64,000 bases of DNA from contig NZ_CP067134.1 of assembly GCF_028553765.1 (NCBI RefSeq), positions 2,337,001 to 2,401,000 on the forward strand, given 5' to 3'. Positions 43,520 through 51,633 of this stretch are shown one piece after another. Numbering within the stretch: position 1 is the first letter of the stretch; each line of letters begins with the position of its first letter. A program made the translations under genes and the position numbers. This DNA comes from Paracoccus stylophorae (GTDB taxonomy: Bacteria; Pseudomonadota; Alphaproteobacteria; Rhodobacterales; Rhodobacteraceae). The notes under the pieces are model-generated. The model saw only the letters and a list, made by a program, of their open reading frames with translations. It was not told the DNA's origin and did no database searches.

Positions 43520-46500
43520 ATGAGCGGGCGGGACTGGCGGGCCTTCGATGCGGAGTTGCGCGCGCGGGTGCCGGAGCTTGCGGTGGAGCTTCTGGGCAAG
43601 CCGACCTTTCGGGCGGGCCAGGAATGGCGCTGGGGCCGCAAGGGCAGCCTTTCGGTCGTCATTTCCGGCGCGCGGGCGGGGATGTGGTTCGACCACGAGG
43701 AAGGCCGGGGCGGCTGGTTCTCGGATCTCGTCGGCCTCGGGCTCGGCATGGCGCGCGAGGATGCCACCGACTGGATTGCCGACCGGATCGGCATGGCGGC
43801 GCTGCCTAGGCCAGCTCGTCAGCGATCGACACCAGGCGCAACGCCCGCAAACGATCCGGGCGAGCCGCCATCGGCGCTGGCCGCTGCGCCGCCGCCCGAG
43901 AGCAACTCCGATGACGATGCCGCGCCCGCGCCAAACCGGGCGGACGAGGCTGCCGAGCGCGCGGCCCGAATCTGGGACAGCGCCCGTTCCGCCCCGGCCG
44001 ACCATCCCTATCTCGTCGCCAAGCAGGCCGTGCCTCTCGCCCTGCGCATGGACGCGAGCCGCCGCCTCGTCGTGCCGCTGCAAGACGGCGATGGCCGCCT
44101 GCACAGTGTCGAGACCATCGCGCCCGATGGGGCCAAGCGTTTCCTCGCCGGTGGCGCGAAGAAGGGTCATTTCGCGGTGGTGGGCGCAGAGCCGGGGCCG
44201 CTCCCGGAGCCTGCTGGCCCCGTCCTGATCTGCGAAGGCTGGGCCACCGGCGCGAGCCTGTACATGGCGACCGGGCACAGGGTCGTCGCGGCGATGGACG
44301 CGGGCAACCTGATGCCGGTCGCCGAGGCGCTCCGGTCGCGATTTCCGACGGTCGACCTCGTCCTCGTCGCGGACAACGACGCGAAGCCCGACCGCGACGG
44401 CAATCCCGGCATCGAAGCCGCGCGCAAGGTCGCAAAAGCCGTTGATGGCCGTTTGGCCGTCCCGGACAGACCGGGCGATGCCAACGACCTGTTCTGCGCC
44501 GAGGGGCGGGACGCCGTCGCCGCGCTCGTCGCCGGCGCGGCCCGGATCCCGCCGCCACCGCCCACCTATCCCGCGCCAGTCCTCACGCCCGACGAGGCGC
44601 GTGCCAGCCTTTCCGAGGCGATCGCCGGTTTCATGGCCGCGATCCCGGACTACTGGGCCGCTGTCGAGGCGGCGCTTGAGGAGGCCAAAAGTAAAGACGC
44701 CAGTCGCGATCCCCTCGATTTCAACATCGTGGCCCGCGCGGCGCTGCCGCCGCTTCTCGGCCTGCCGGTCGACGTGGGTCTCGGCAAGACTTCAAGCGCG
44801 CGCGTCGCCATCGCCGAGCTGATCGCCGCGGGCGGGCTTGGGCCACGCAAGGTCGTCTATGCGGTCCCACGCCACGATCTCGGTGCCGAGCAGGTTGCCG
44901 CCTTCGAGGCATTGGGCCTCAGCACCATGCTCTGGAAGGGCCGCACCGCGCCCGATCCCACCGACGACAACCCAGACCAGCTCATGTGCCTCGACCCCGA
45001 GGCGACTTTCGACGCGCTCGAGATCGAGCATCCGGTCGAACAGAGCTGCTGCAAGGTGAAGACCGGGGCGGAGCTGCTGCTCTGTCCCTGGTTTCACGAC
45101 TGCGGCTACCAGCGCCAGAAGCCGCACGCGCAGGCGGCGCAGGTCATCGTCTGCGCTCATGACAGCCTGTTCCACATGAAGCCGCAGGCCATCGGCGAGG
45201 TCGGGCTCCTCGTCATCGACGAAGCCTTCTGGCAGTCCGGCCTGCGCGGTCTCGACGGCAAGGCGACGCTGACGCAGGACGGTTTGGAGCCCGGCCGCAC
45301 CTCGCTCACGTGCTACAACGGCAATGGCAAGATGGATGTCGGCGCCACCGCCGACCTGATCGCGGCCCGCGAGCGGCTCTGCAAGGCGCTGCGGGTCACG
45401 GAACCGGGTCCGCTGCGCCTCGGCCTCCTCGAAGCGGTCGGCCTTACCCCGGAGGACTGCCGCCATGCCGCGACGCTGGAACGCCGCCGGATGCGCGATG
45501 CGGGCCTCCGCCCCGGCATGTCGCCGGTCGAACGGCGCAAGCGCATCGAGGCTGTCCTGCCGCCCGCGGGCGAGCCGTGGGCGCCGCCCGGGCGCTGCGC
45601 CACGCTCTGGCTGATCCTCGCCGAAGCGCTGGAGAACGGCCACGATGCGGCCGGTGCCGAACTCGTCCACGAGATGACGGAGGCGGGCTCGGTCCGCGCG
45701 CTCCGCCTGCGCTGGCGCAGCACCATGAGGAAAGGCTGGGCGGCCCAGGCGCCGATCCTGCATCTCGATGCGACGCTGCGGCCGGAACTCGTCCAGACCT
45801 ACCTGCCGCGGATCGATATCGGCGCGCCCGTCGCCGCGCGCCAGCCCCATGTCCGCGTCCGCCAGGTGACCGGCAGCCCGACCTCGGCCCGCGCGCTGAC
45901 GCCCTCGGCCGACGCGACCGAGCGCGACCGCAAGGCCGCCGCGACCCGGCTGCGCGACCTCCGCGCTTGGATCGACCTCCGGGCCCGCCAATGCCATCGA
46001 CCCGGCCAGGCAATCGATCTGCTGGTGGTGGGCCAGAAGGCCGCCATCGATGCGCTCAGGTCGGCCGGGCTGCCGCCGCGGGTCGAGGCGGTGCATTTCA
46101 ACGCGCTGAGCGGGCTCGACCGCTGGGGCGGGATCGGCGGCATGGTCGTGCTGGGCCGCACGCTTCCCGCGCCGCGGACGGTCGAGCTGATCGCGATGGC
46201 CCTGACCGGCCGCGTGCCCGCGCCGAACCCGGAGGACGCGGGCTGGTGGTATCCGATGGTCGAGCGCCGGGTCCGGCTCGTGGGTGACCGGACCGCGCCG
46301 CTGGCGATGGAGGAACACGCCGATCCGATCGCCGAGGCCGTGCGCTGGTGCATATGCGAGGGCGAGCTGATCCAGGCGATGGGCCGCGGGCGCGGCGTCA
46401 ACCGCACCGCCGCCACCCTGCTCGAGATCGACCTGCTCACGGACGTCGTCCTGCCGGTCACCGTCGACGCGCTTGTGCCCTGGTCCGACCTCCGGCCGAC

Positions 46501-47014
46501 TCGACGCGACCTGATGGCGCTCAGCGGCATCGTGCTCGAGAACGCCGCCAACATGGCGGCCTGCTTTCCGGAGCTCTGGCCTACGGCAGCCGCCGCGCGG
46601 CAGGATCGGTCGAGGAGTGTGACAAACTGCTATTATAGGGATCTCTATAATAGCCAAATGTCACACTCCTCCGCGGAGGTGACCTATCGCCCGGAAGGTC
46701 CCGGCCATCGCGCCCGGACCGCCCGCGTCGATCTCTCCCGCATCCCCGATCCGGAAGCCTGGCTCACCAACCGCCTCGGGCCGCTCGCCAGCTTCGAGAT
46801 GCGGGTCATCGCAGGTGCCGACGCCGGGGTGCCCGATCCCGCCGACGCCGCGCGTCTCGACACGCTCGCATCCCGCCTGACCGCCAGCATGCAGGCCGTT
46901 CTCGCCGCGCGCCGGGCCGCGCTCGACGCGCTGTCCGCCCGGCTGGAGGCCGCGAAGCCCGCCGCCCTGCGCCACCCCCATCACACCCAACCAGAAGAGG
47001 AGACCGAGGCATGA
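43520..47014 (+). CDS. Toprim primase-type protein fused to a helicase-like domain
   Basis: An 1164-residue early phage protein. Residues 1-100 resemble a zinc-less primase N-terminus (WRWGRKGSLSVVISGARAGMWFDHEEGRGG). Residues about 170-340 contain a Toprim core (GPVLICEGWATGASLYMATG and LVLVADNDAKPDRDGN). Residues about 410-700 show an NTPase, with Walker A VGLGKTSSA (about 418) and Walker B LLVIDEAF (about 565). A cysteine cluster (SCCKVKTGAELLLCPWFHDCGY, about 508-530) lies between them, reminiscent of Fe-S helicases. The C-terminal part is unassigned. A 60-bp palindrome lies in frame near codon 1040. Likely replication primase-helicase. Confidence 0.8.
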   Translation: MSGRDWRAFDAELRARVPELAVELLGKPTFRAGQEWRWGRKGSLSVVISGARAGMWFDHEEGRGGWFSDLVGLGLGMAREDATDWIADRIGMAALPRPARQRSTPGATPANDPGEPPSALAAAPPPESNSDDDAAPAPNRADEAAERAARIWDSARSAPADHPYLVAKQAVPLALRMDASRRLVVPLQDGDGRLHSVETIAPDGAKRFLAGGAKKGHFAVVGAEPGPLPEPAGPVLICEGWATGASLYMATGHRVVAAMDAGNLMPVAEALRSRFPTVDLVLVADNDAKPDRDGNPGIEAARKVAKAVDGRLAVPDRPGDANDLFCAEGRDAVAALVAGAARIPPPPPTYPAPVLTPDEARASLSEAIAGFMAAIPDYWAAVEAALEEAKSKDASRDPLDFNIVARAALPPLLGLPVDVGLGKTSSARVAIAELIAAGGLGPRKVVYAVPRHDLGAEQVAAFEALGLSTMLWKGRTAPDPTDDNPDQLMCLDPEATFDALEIEHPVEQSCCKVKTGAELLLCPWFHDCGYQRQKPHAQAAQVIVCAHDSLFHMKPQAIGEVGLLVIDEAFWQSGLRGLDGKATLTQDGLEPGRTSLTCYNGNGKMDVGATADLIAARERLCKALRVTEPGPLRLGLLEAVGLTPEDCRHAATLERRRMRDAGLRPGMSPVERRKRIEAVLPPAGEPWAPPGRCATLWLILAEALENGHDAAGAELVHEMTEAGSVRALRLRWRSTMRKGWAAQAPILHLDATLRPELVQTYLPRIDIGAPVAARQPHVRVRQVTGSPTSARALTPSADATERDRKAAATRLRDLRAWIDLRARQCHRPGQAIDLLVVGQKAAIDALRSAGLPPRVEAVHFNALSGLDRWGGIGGMVVLGRTLPAPRTVELIAMALTGRVPAPNPEDAGWWYPMVERRVRLVGDRTAPLAMEEHADPIAEAVRWCICEGELIQAMGRGRGVNRTAATLLEIDLLTDVVLPVTVDALVPWSDLRPTRRDLMALSGIVLENAANMAACFPELWPTAAAARQDRSRSVTNCYYRDLYNSQMSHSSAEVTYRPEGPGHRARTARVDLSRIPDPEAWLTNRLGPLASFEMRVIAGADAGVPDPADAARLDTLASRLTASMQAVLAARRAALDALSARLEAAKPAALRHPHHTQPEEETEA
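46612..46671. repeat. 60-bp interrupted palindrome inside the primase-helicase gene
   Basis: Outer 13-bp arms 46612-46624 and 46659-46671 (GAGGAGTGTGACA and its complement) and inner 10-bp arms 46629-46638 and 46645-46654 (GCTATTATAG and its complement) surround a GATC centre. It is strongly AT-rich within a GC-rich gene, yet stays open in frame (RSVTNCYYRDLYNSQMSHSS). Confidence 0.8.
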
Positions 47015-47538
47015 GTTACGACAGGATCCGCCTCTACGACGCCGGCCGCTTCCACGACACGGAGCTGCCCGACTGGTACCGCGAGGCCGAGCGGCTGAGC
47101 GAGACCGAACGCGTGGATTTCCACCGGGCCTTCGACCGCGTGCTCGATTGCGAGCACACGCTCCTGACCGAAGAGGGCATGCTGGGCGGCGCCCTCGAGA
47201 TCCGGTTCTGGCCGAGCGAGATCCATGGATTCTTCGTGCTGATCGAGACGCCGCTCTCCTTCGTCGAGCACATCGTGATCCCGAACCCCGCGGACTGGCT
47301 GCCGTTCATCTCGCGCCATCTCGCACCGCTCATCTCGGTCGCCAACCAGAGCTCCTTGATCTCGCTCCACGGCAGGATCGACAACGCCTTCATCGCCTGG
47401 GCGCGTCACGGCAAGGGCTGCCATATCAGCCGCGAGACCGGCGAGAGCCGGATCGACCTCGATAACGACCGCGACCGTCGCAGGGCCCAGCAGGCCCGCG
47501 CGGCCATGGAACGAGAGCGGCGGGAGGGGCGTGCATGA
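47011..47538 (+). CDS. Hypothetical protein of the early phage operon
   Basis: A 175-residue acidic protein, MSYDRIRLYDAGRFHDTELPDWYREAERL, with a central beta-rich block (EIRFWPSEIHGFFVLIETPLSFVEHIVIPNPADWLPF) and a charged helical end. It overlaps the primase-helicase stop (ATGA) and the following small gene by four bases, so it is made from the same transcript. No family recognised. Confidence 0.65.
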   Translation: MSYDRIRLYDAGRFHDTELPDWYREAERLSETERVDFHRAFDRVLDCEHTLLTEEGMLGGALEIRFWPSEIHGFFVLIETPLSFVEHIVIPNPADWLPFISRHLAPLISVANQSSLISLHGRIDNAFIAWARHGKGCHISRETGESRIDLDNDRDRRRAQQARAAMERERREGRA

Positions 47539-47744
47539 AGACGATGCGCTGGCATCCTCTGGGCTATGGCGGCGAGCGGCGGGACGCGGACCGTGTGAAA
47601 CGGGATGGTTGGCGCGACCAGGGCATGCTCGCCGTCTCCATCGACGACGAGCGTCTCAGCTGGCCAGAGCGGGAAATGGTCCGGCAGCTGGGCGAGAAGC
47701 TGTATGGGCCGAGAAACCGTGCACCGAACGCGCGGGAGCGGTGA
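47535..47744 (+). CDS. Small hypothetical protein
   Basis: A 69-residue basic protein (MKTMRWHPLGYGGERRDADRVKRDGWRDQGMLAVSIDDERLSWPEREMVRQLGEKLYG), overlapping the gene before it by four bases. Such short W/R-rich proteins recur in Rhodobacterales prophage early operons. No function can be assigned. It is followed by a hairpin-rich region without genes. Confidence 0.6.
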   Translation: MKTMRWHPLGYGGERRDADRVKRDGWRDQGMLAVSIDDERLSWPEREMVRQLGEKLYGPRNRAPNARER

Positions 47745-47756
47745 CCGGATTTCCTG

Positions 47757-47786
47757 CTGGACCCCGGACTCCGCACCGGGGTCCAG
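47757..47786 (+). repeat. 11-bp perfect hairpin after the early operon
   Basis: CTGGACCCCGG (47757-47767) and CCGGGGTCCAG (47776-47786) pair perfectly over an 8-nt loop, 13 nt after the small gene. No T-run follows, so it is not a standard intrinsic terminator; it may protect the mRNA end or bind protein. Confidence 0.5.
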
Positions 47787-48020
47787 GCGGGGTCCACTTG
47801 CTAACCCGTTGAAGTTTCTGGTTCCTTCTGGGCCATTGCGTATACGGGAGGGCGCAGCGCGGCATATCGCCAGCGACAGGGCCGGAATTTTGGGAAGCCA
47901 CCCAGCTCGGAAGCCACCGCGCAACCTGAAATAACGACGCAATAGCAATGCTTTATCTGGTGGACTCCGGGGTGGATACCCTGGACTCCAGAATCCAGCT
48001 GGAAGCCGGTGGACTCCACC
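47766..48020. repeat. GGACTCC repeats upstream of the ParB-domain methylase
   Basis: GGACTCC occurs at 47766, 47962, 47983 and 48011. The last two copies are centred in small dyads: CTGGACTCCAG (47981-47991) and GGTGGACTCCACC (48008-48020). The 340-base stretch has no gene. Iteron-like or ParB-site-like character is inference, prompted by the ParB-type domain in the next gene. Confidence 0.45.
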
Positions 48021-48082
48021 AGCCGGAAGCCACCCGCGCGGCGGCGCCGATTGCAGCCCACCCATCATCGACAGGAACTCTA

Positions 48083-49459
48083 ATGACCCTCGCCTTTGCC
48101 CCCGAGCGGATCGAGATGTGGCCGCTTGCGCGCCTGCAACCCTACGCGAAGAACGCAAAGGCGCATGGCGCGGACCAGGTCGCGAAGATCGCCGCCTCCA
48201 TGGCCGAGTTCGGCTGGACCGTGCCCTGCCTCGTTGGCGAGGACGGCGAGTTGATCGCGGGCCATGGGCGCGTGCTGGCTGCGACGCAGCTCGGGCTGAC
48301 CGAGGCCCCGGTGATCGTACTCGGCCATCTGACCGAGGCGCAGCGCCGGGCCTATCGGATCGCCGACAATAAACTGACCGAACTTGGAAGCTGGGACGAC
48401 GCACTGCTGTCGGCCGAGTTGAACGAGCTGCTGGCCGAGGATTTCGACCTGTCGCTGGTCGGCTTCTCGGACGGCGAGTTGGACAAGCTGCTGGCCTTCG
48501 TGCCGGAGGGGGGCGGTGAAGATGCTGGTGCCGGGGGCTCGGTGCCGCCGGTGACCATCCCTGAGCCGCCGCGCAATCCGGCCTCGCGCACCGGCGATCT
48601 CTGGATCCTCGGCGACCACCGGCTTTTGTGCGGAGACAGCACGAACCATGACGATGTCCGCCGCCTGATGAATGGCGAACGCGCGGTGCTGTTTGCGACC
48701 GACCCGCCCTATCTAGTGGATTACGACGGCTCGAACCACCCGACGCGCAACAAGGATTGGTCGCAGTCCTACGGCGTGACCTGGGACGACAGCTCGCAGG
48801 GCGCGGACCTCTACGACGGCTTCATCGCGGCGGCCGTCGCCGAGGCGATCACCGAGGATGCCGCCTGGTATTGCTGGCACGCTTCGCGCCGCCAGGCGAT
48901 GCTGGAAGCCTGCTGGGAAAAGGCGGGGGCGTTTGTGCACCAGCAGATCATCTGGGTGAAGGACCGAGGCGTTCTGACCCGGTCGCATTACCTGTGGAAG
49001 CACGAGCCCTGCTTCATGGGCTGGCGCCGTCCCAACCGCCCGCCGAAGGTGGCCGAGCAGACGCTGCCCTCGACCTGGGAAATGCCGTCCTTCGCCAAGG
49101 ACGAGCGCCCGGATCATCCGACGCCGAAGCCCCTCGATGCCTTCGGTATCCCGATGCGCCAGCACGTCGCCCGCGGCGGCCTCTGCTACGAGCCGTTCTC
49201 GGGGTCCGGCTCGCAGATCATGGCGGGCGAGGCCAACGGCCGCCGCGTCTTCGCAATGGAAATCAGCCCGGCCTATGTCGATGTGGCTGTGGAGCGCTGG
49301 CAAGCCGAGACTGGCAAGGACGCAATCCTCGACGGCGATGGCCGGACCTTCGCGCAGGTGAGAGCCGAGCGGCTGAGCGACGGTGCCGAAGCCCCGGCCG
49401 ACGCGCCGGACACGGACGCCGCCCCTGAACCCGCGCGAAAGCGAATTACCGCAGCATGA
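48083..49459 (+). CDS. ParB-like nuclease domain fused to DNA methyltransferase
   Basis: A 458-residue fusion. Residues 1-130 are ParB/Srx-like (MWPLARLQPYAKNAKAHGADQVAKIAASMAEFGWTVPCLVGEDGELIAGHGRVLAA). Residues about 175-430 are an N6-adenine/N4-cytosine methyltransferase with catalytic D-P-P-Y (TDPPYLVDYDG), the target region, and AdoMet motif CYEPFSGSGSQIMAGE. The order catalytic-then-AdoMet marks a beta-class enzyme. No restriction partner is adjacent; such phage methylases protect the genome or time its expression. ATG 48083 matches the conserved start. Confidence 0.92.
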   Translation: MTLAFAPERIEMWPLARLQPYAKNAKAHGADQVAKIAASMAEFGWTVPCLVGEDGELIAGHGRVLAATQLGLTEAPVIVLGHLTEAQRRAYRIADNKLTELGSWDDALLSAELNELLAEDFDLSLVGFSDGELDKLLAFVPEGGGEDAGAGGSVPPVTIPEPPRNPASRTGDLWILGDHRLLCGDSTNHDDVRRLMNGERAVLFATDPPYLVDYDGSNHPTRNKDWSQSYGVTWDDSSQGADLYDGFIAAAVAEAITEDAAWYCWHASRRQAMLEACWEKAGAFVHQQIIWVKDRGVLTRSHYLWKHEPCFMGWRRPNRPPKVAEQTLPSTWEMPSFAKDERPDHPTPKPLDAFGIPMRQHVARGGLCYEPFSGSGSQIMAGEANGRRVFAMEISPAYVDVAVERWQAETGKDAILDGDGRTFAQVRAERLSDGAEAPADAPDTDAAPEPARKRITAA

Positions 49460-49631
49460 AACAGTCCCACCTCATGTCGCTGGTCGAGTCCGTCGCCAAC
49501 GTGGTCGTCGGCTACGGCGTTGCGGTGCTCACGCAGATCCTGATCTTCCCGATCTTCGGGCTGCACACGACGCTGGCGCAGAACCTGAAGATGGGCGCCA
49601 TCTTCACCGTGTTATGCCGAGCTCGGCATAA

Positions 49632-49666
49632 GACGGTTTATGCTGAGCGCAGGATTATGCGGAGTC
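49632..49666. repeat. RIT element left terminal inverted repeat
   Basis: 35 bp, beginning GACGGTTTATGCTGAGCG, the exact complement of 53037-53071. It lies inside the 20-bp palindrome at 49612-49631. Confidence 0.92.
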
Positions 49667-49708
49667 CGCGGCGCCGATACCCGACGCCACGGTGTTTTTC
49701 GGCGGAGT

Positions 49709-50722
49709 TCACTCCGCATAATTACGGCCGTTACCGGCGTCGGACAGCATTGCCATCAGCTTGTCCGGCACGGTGAAGCGGCCGCGTTGCAGGGTTGGCG
49801 GCCCCATGGCGGTCAGCGCTTCGAGCTTTTCTGTTGGATCAGCGCGCAGGTACATCTCGGTGGTCTGGACGCTGGCATGGCCAAGCCAGAGCGAGACCTT
49901 GCGCACATCTCCGGTGGCTTGCAGCGTGTGCATGGCGCAACTGTGGCGCAGGACATGCGGTGTCACCCGCTTGGCCGCGATCGAGGGGGCCGCCTTCGCC
50001 GCAGCGGCGGCGTGTTTTCGCAGGATGTATTCGAACCCCGATCGCGTCATCATGCGACCGGCGGCATTCAGGAACAACTGCGGGTCGGCCGATTTCGGGC
50101 GCACCGCAATCCAGCGCCGGACGGCGCGGGCCGTGTCCTGCCAGAGCGGCAGGATGCGTTCACGTCGCCCCTTTCCGATCACATGCAGGCTGGGCAACGC
50201 GGCATCGTCGAACTGGTCCAACCGGAGGCCGGTCAGTTCCGAGACCCGCAAGCCCGCCGCGAAGGCAAGATGCAGCATGGCCTGATCACGCAGCCCCGCG
50301 GCCGTTTGCAGATCGGGGGCGGCAAACAGGGCCTGCATCTCGGCCCGCGTCAGGTAACCCACCAGCGGCTGCGCGCTGCGCTTCATCGGGATCGCGTGGA
50401 TCCGCCGCGCCTGATCGAGGCAAGCGGGCACGCGATACTCGACGTAGCGGAACAGCGAATGGATCGCCGCGAGCCGGGCATTGCGGCTGCGGGCCGTGTT
50501 GGACCGCTCCGCCTCGAGATGATCCAGGAAGGCGCAGATCAGGGTCGCATCGAGATCCTCGATGACGATCCTGCTGGGCCTCGTCTTTCGTCGCTCGGCC
50601 GCGAAGCTCAGAAGCAGCCGGTAACAATGCGCATAGGATGCGATGGTATGTTGCGAGGCGCCGCGTTCGCGCGGCAGGTGGTCGCGCAGAAAGGCGGACA
50701 GATGCGGAGCGAGGGGCGTCAT
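49709..50722 (-). CDS. RIT tyrosine recombinase, third gene
   Basis: A 337-residue tyrosine recombinase. The SAM-like N-terminal domain (LSAFLRDHLPRERGASQHTIASYAHCYRLLLSF) is followed by a catalytic domain with AGLRVSELTGLRLDQF (Arg I), GKGRRERILPL (Lys), VTPHVLRHSCAMHTL (HxxR) and the nucleophile region SLWLGHASVQTTEMYLRAD. ATG 50722 overlaps the stop of the middle gene (ATGA). In RIT elements the three recombinases are thought to act together. Confidence 0.9.
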   Translation of the reverse strand: MTPLAPHLSAFLRDHLPRERGASQHTIASYAHCYRLLLSFAAERRKTRPSRIVIEDLDATLICAFLDHLEAERSNTARSRNARLAAIHSLFRYVEYRVPACLDQARRIHAIPMKRSAQPLVGYLTRAEMQALFAAPDLQTAAGLRDQAMLHLAFAAGLRVSELTGLRLDQFDDAALPSLHVIGKGRRERILPLWQDTARAVRRWIAVRPKSADPQLFLNAAGRMMTRSGFEYILRKHAAAAAKAAPSIAAKRVTPHVLRHSCAMHTLQATGDVRKVSLWLGHASVQTTEMYLRADPTEKLEALTAMGPPTLQRGRFTVPDKLMAMLSDAGNGRNYAE

Positions 50723-51633
50723 GCCATACCCTCCGCCATCAGGGCCTCGCCCGCATCGGCAATATGCCTCATCAGCGTCGGCGTCGCCTGCAGATACCAC
50801 CAGGTGTGGCTGGGATCGGCATGGCCAAGGTAAGTGGCCAGCGCCAGCATGTGCCGCGAGATCGCGCGGCGGTCGCCGTCGCAGGCCTCGAGCGAGCGCA
50901 CCGCGAAGGTGTGGCGCAGGTCGTGGAGCCGTGGCCCTTTCTCGCCGGGCAAGCCGCGGATGCCGGTCTCGCGGCCGATCCGCAGGAAGAGCGCGTAAAT
51001 CGTGACATAGGACGGCCGTCGGCCGTGGTCGTTCACGAACAGTGCATCGCCCGCGCCCCGGACCTGCGCACGCCGCCGCATGTAGCACTTAAGCGCCGTC
51101 CGTGCGGTGGGATGCAAGGGGACGAGGCGGTTCTTGCGGAACTTGGTCTCGCGGATCACCAGCCCCTCGGACGTCATGTCCCTCGTGTCGAGTCCGAGCG
51201 CCTCGGAGACACGCAGGCCTGTTGCCGCCAGAAGGCCGATCGCCGTGGCCAGCGTCTCGCCCCGGATCGAACCCGGAGGACCGAGCCGCCGGGCTGCCAT
51301 CATCAGCGCGGCAATCTCGTCGCCCGTATAGATGTGCGGCATCCGCCGTTCGAAGCGCCAGCGCCCGAGGGCATCGGCGGGCGGGACCTCGTGTGCCGGG
51401 TCGGCGACGGCCAGATGTTCGGCAAAGCGCCGGACAACGGCCAGGCGATTGCGCGCCTGTACGTCGGATGTCGTCCGCACCGCCCAGTCGAGCACGCGGG
51501 CGGTCGTCACATGCGTATCGCCTGCCAAGGTGGCCGCAGCCACGAAGCTCCTGAGCAGACAGGGCTGGGTCGTGAACTTCAACCCGCGGGCCCGTTGCAG
51601 CGCGATGTAGTCGTCGAGGTCGCGGCTCAGCAT
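50719..51633 (-). CDS. RIT tyrosine recombinase, middle gene
   Basis: A 304-residue tyrosine recombinase starting MLSRDLDDYIALQRARGLKFTTQ. Catalytic residues are in ATGLRVSEALGLDTRDM, FRKNRLVPLHPTA, RLHDLRHTFAVRSL and the nucleophile region ATYLGHADPSHTWWYLQATP. The RxH motif reads H-D-L-R-H. It overlaps the first gene by seven bases and the third by four, so all are translated from one message. The start at 51633 is the first ATG matching the usual domain start. Confidence 0.9.
   Translation of the reverse strand: MLSRDLDDYIALQRARGLKFTTQPCLLRSFVAAATLAGDTHVTTARVLDWAVRTTSDVQARNRLAVVRRFAEHLAVADPAHEVPPADALGRWRFERRMPHIYTGDEIAALMMAARRLGPPGSIRGETLATAIGLLAATGLRVSEALGLDTRDMTSEGLVIRETKFRKNRLVPLHPTARTALKCYMRRRAQVRGAGDALFVNDHGRRPSYVTIYALFLRIGRETGIRGLPGEKGPRLHDLRHTFAVRSLEACDGDRRAISRHMLALATYLGHADPSHTWWYLQATPTLMRHIADAGEALMAEGMA

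Noticed and set aside
44792..46657. Long - strand frame of 621 codons opposite the primase-helicase
   Set aside because: It is a shadow of codon bias in GC-rich DNA; the + strand has clear domain motifs.
47745..48082. CRISPR array, because GGACTCC recurs
   Set aside because: The repeats are only 7 bp and spacing is irregular (196, 21 and 28 bp), so there are no CRISPR repeats.
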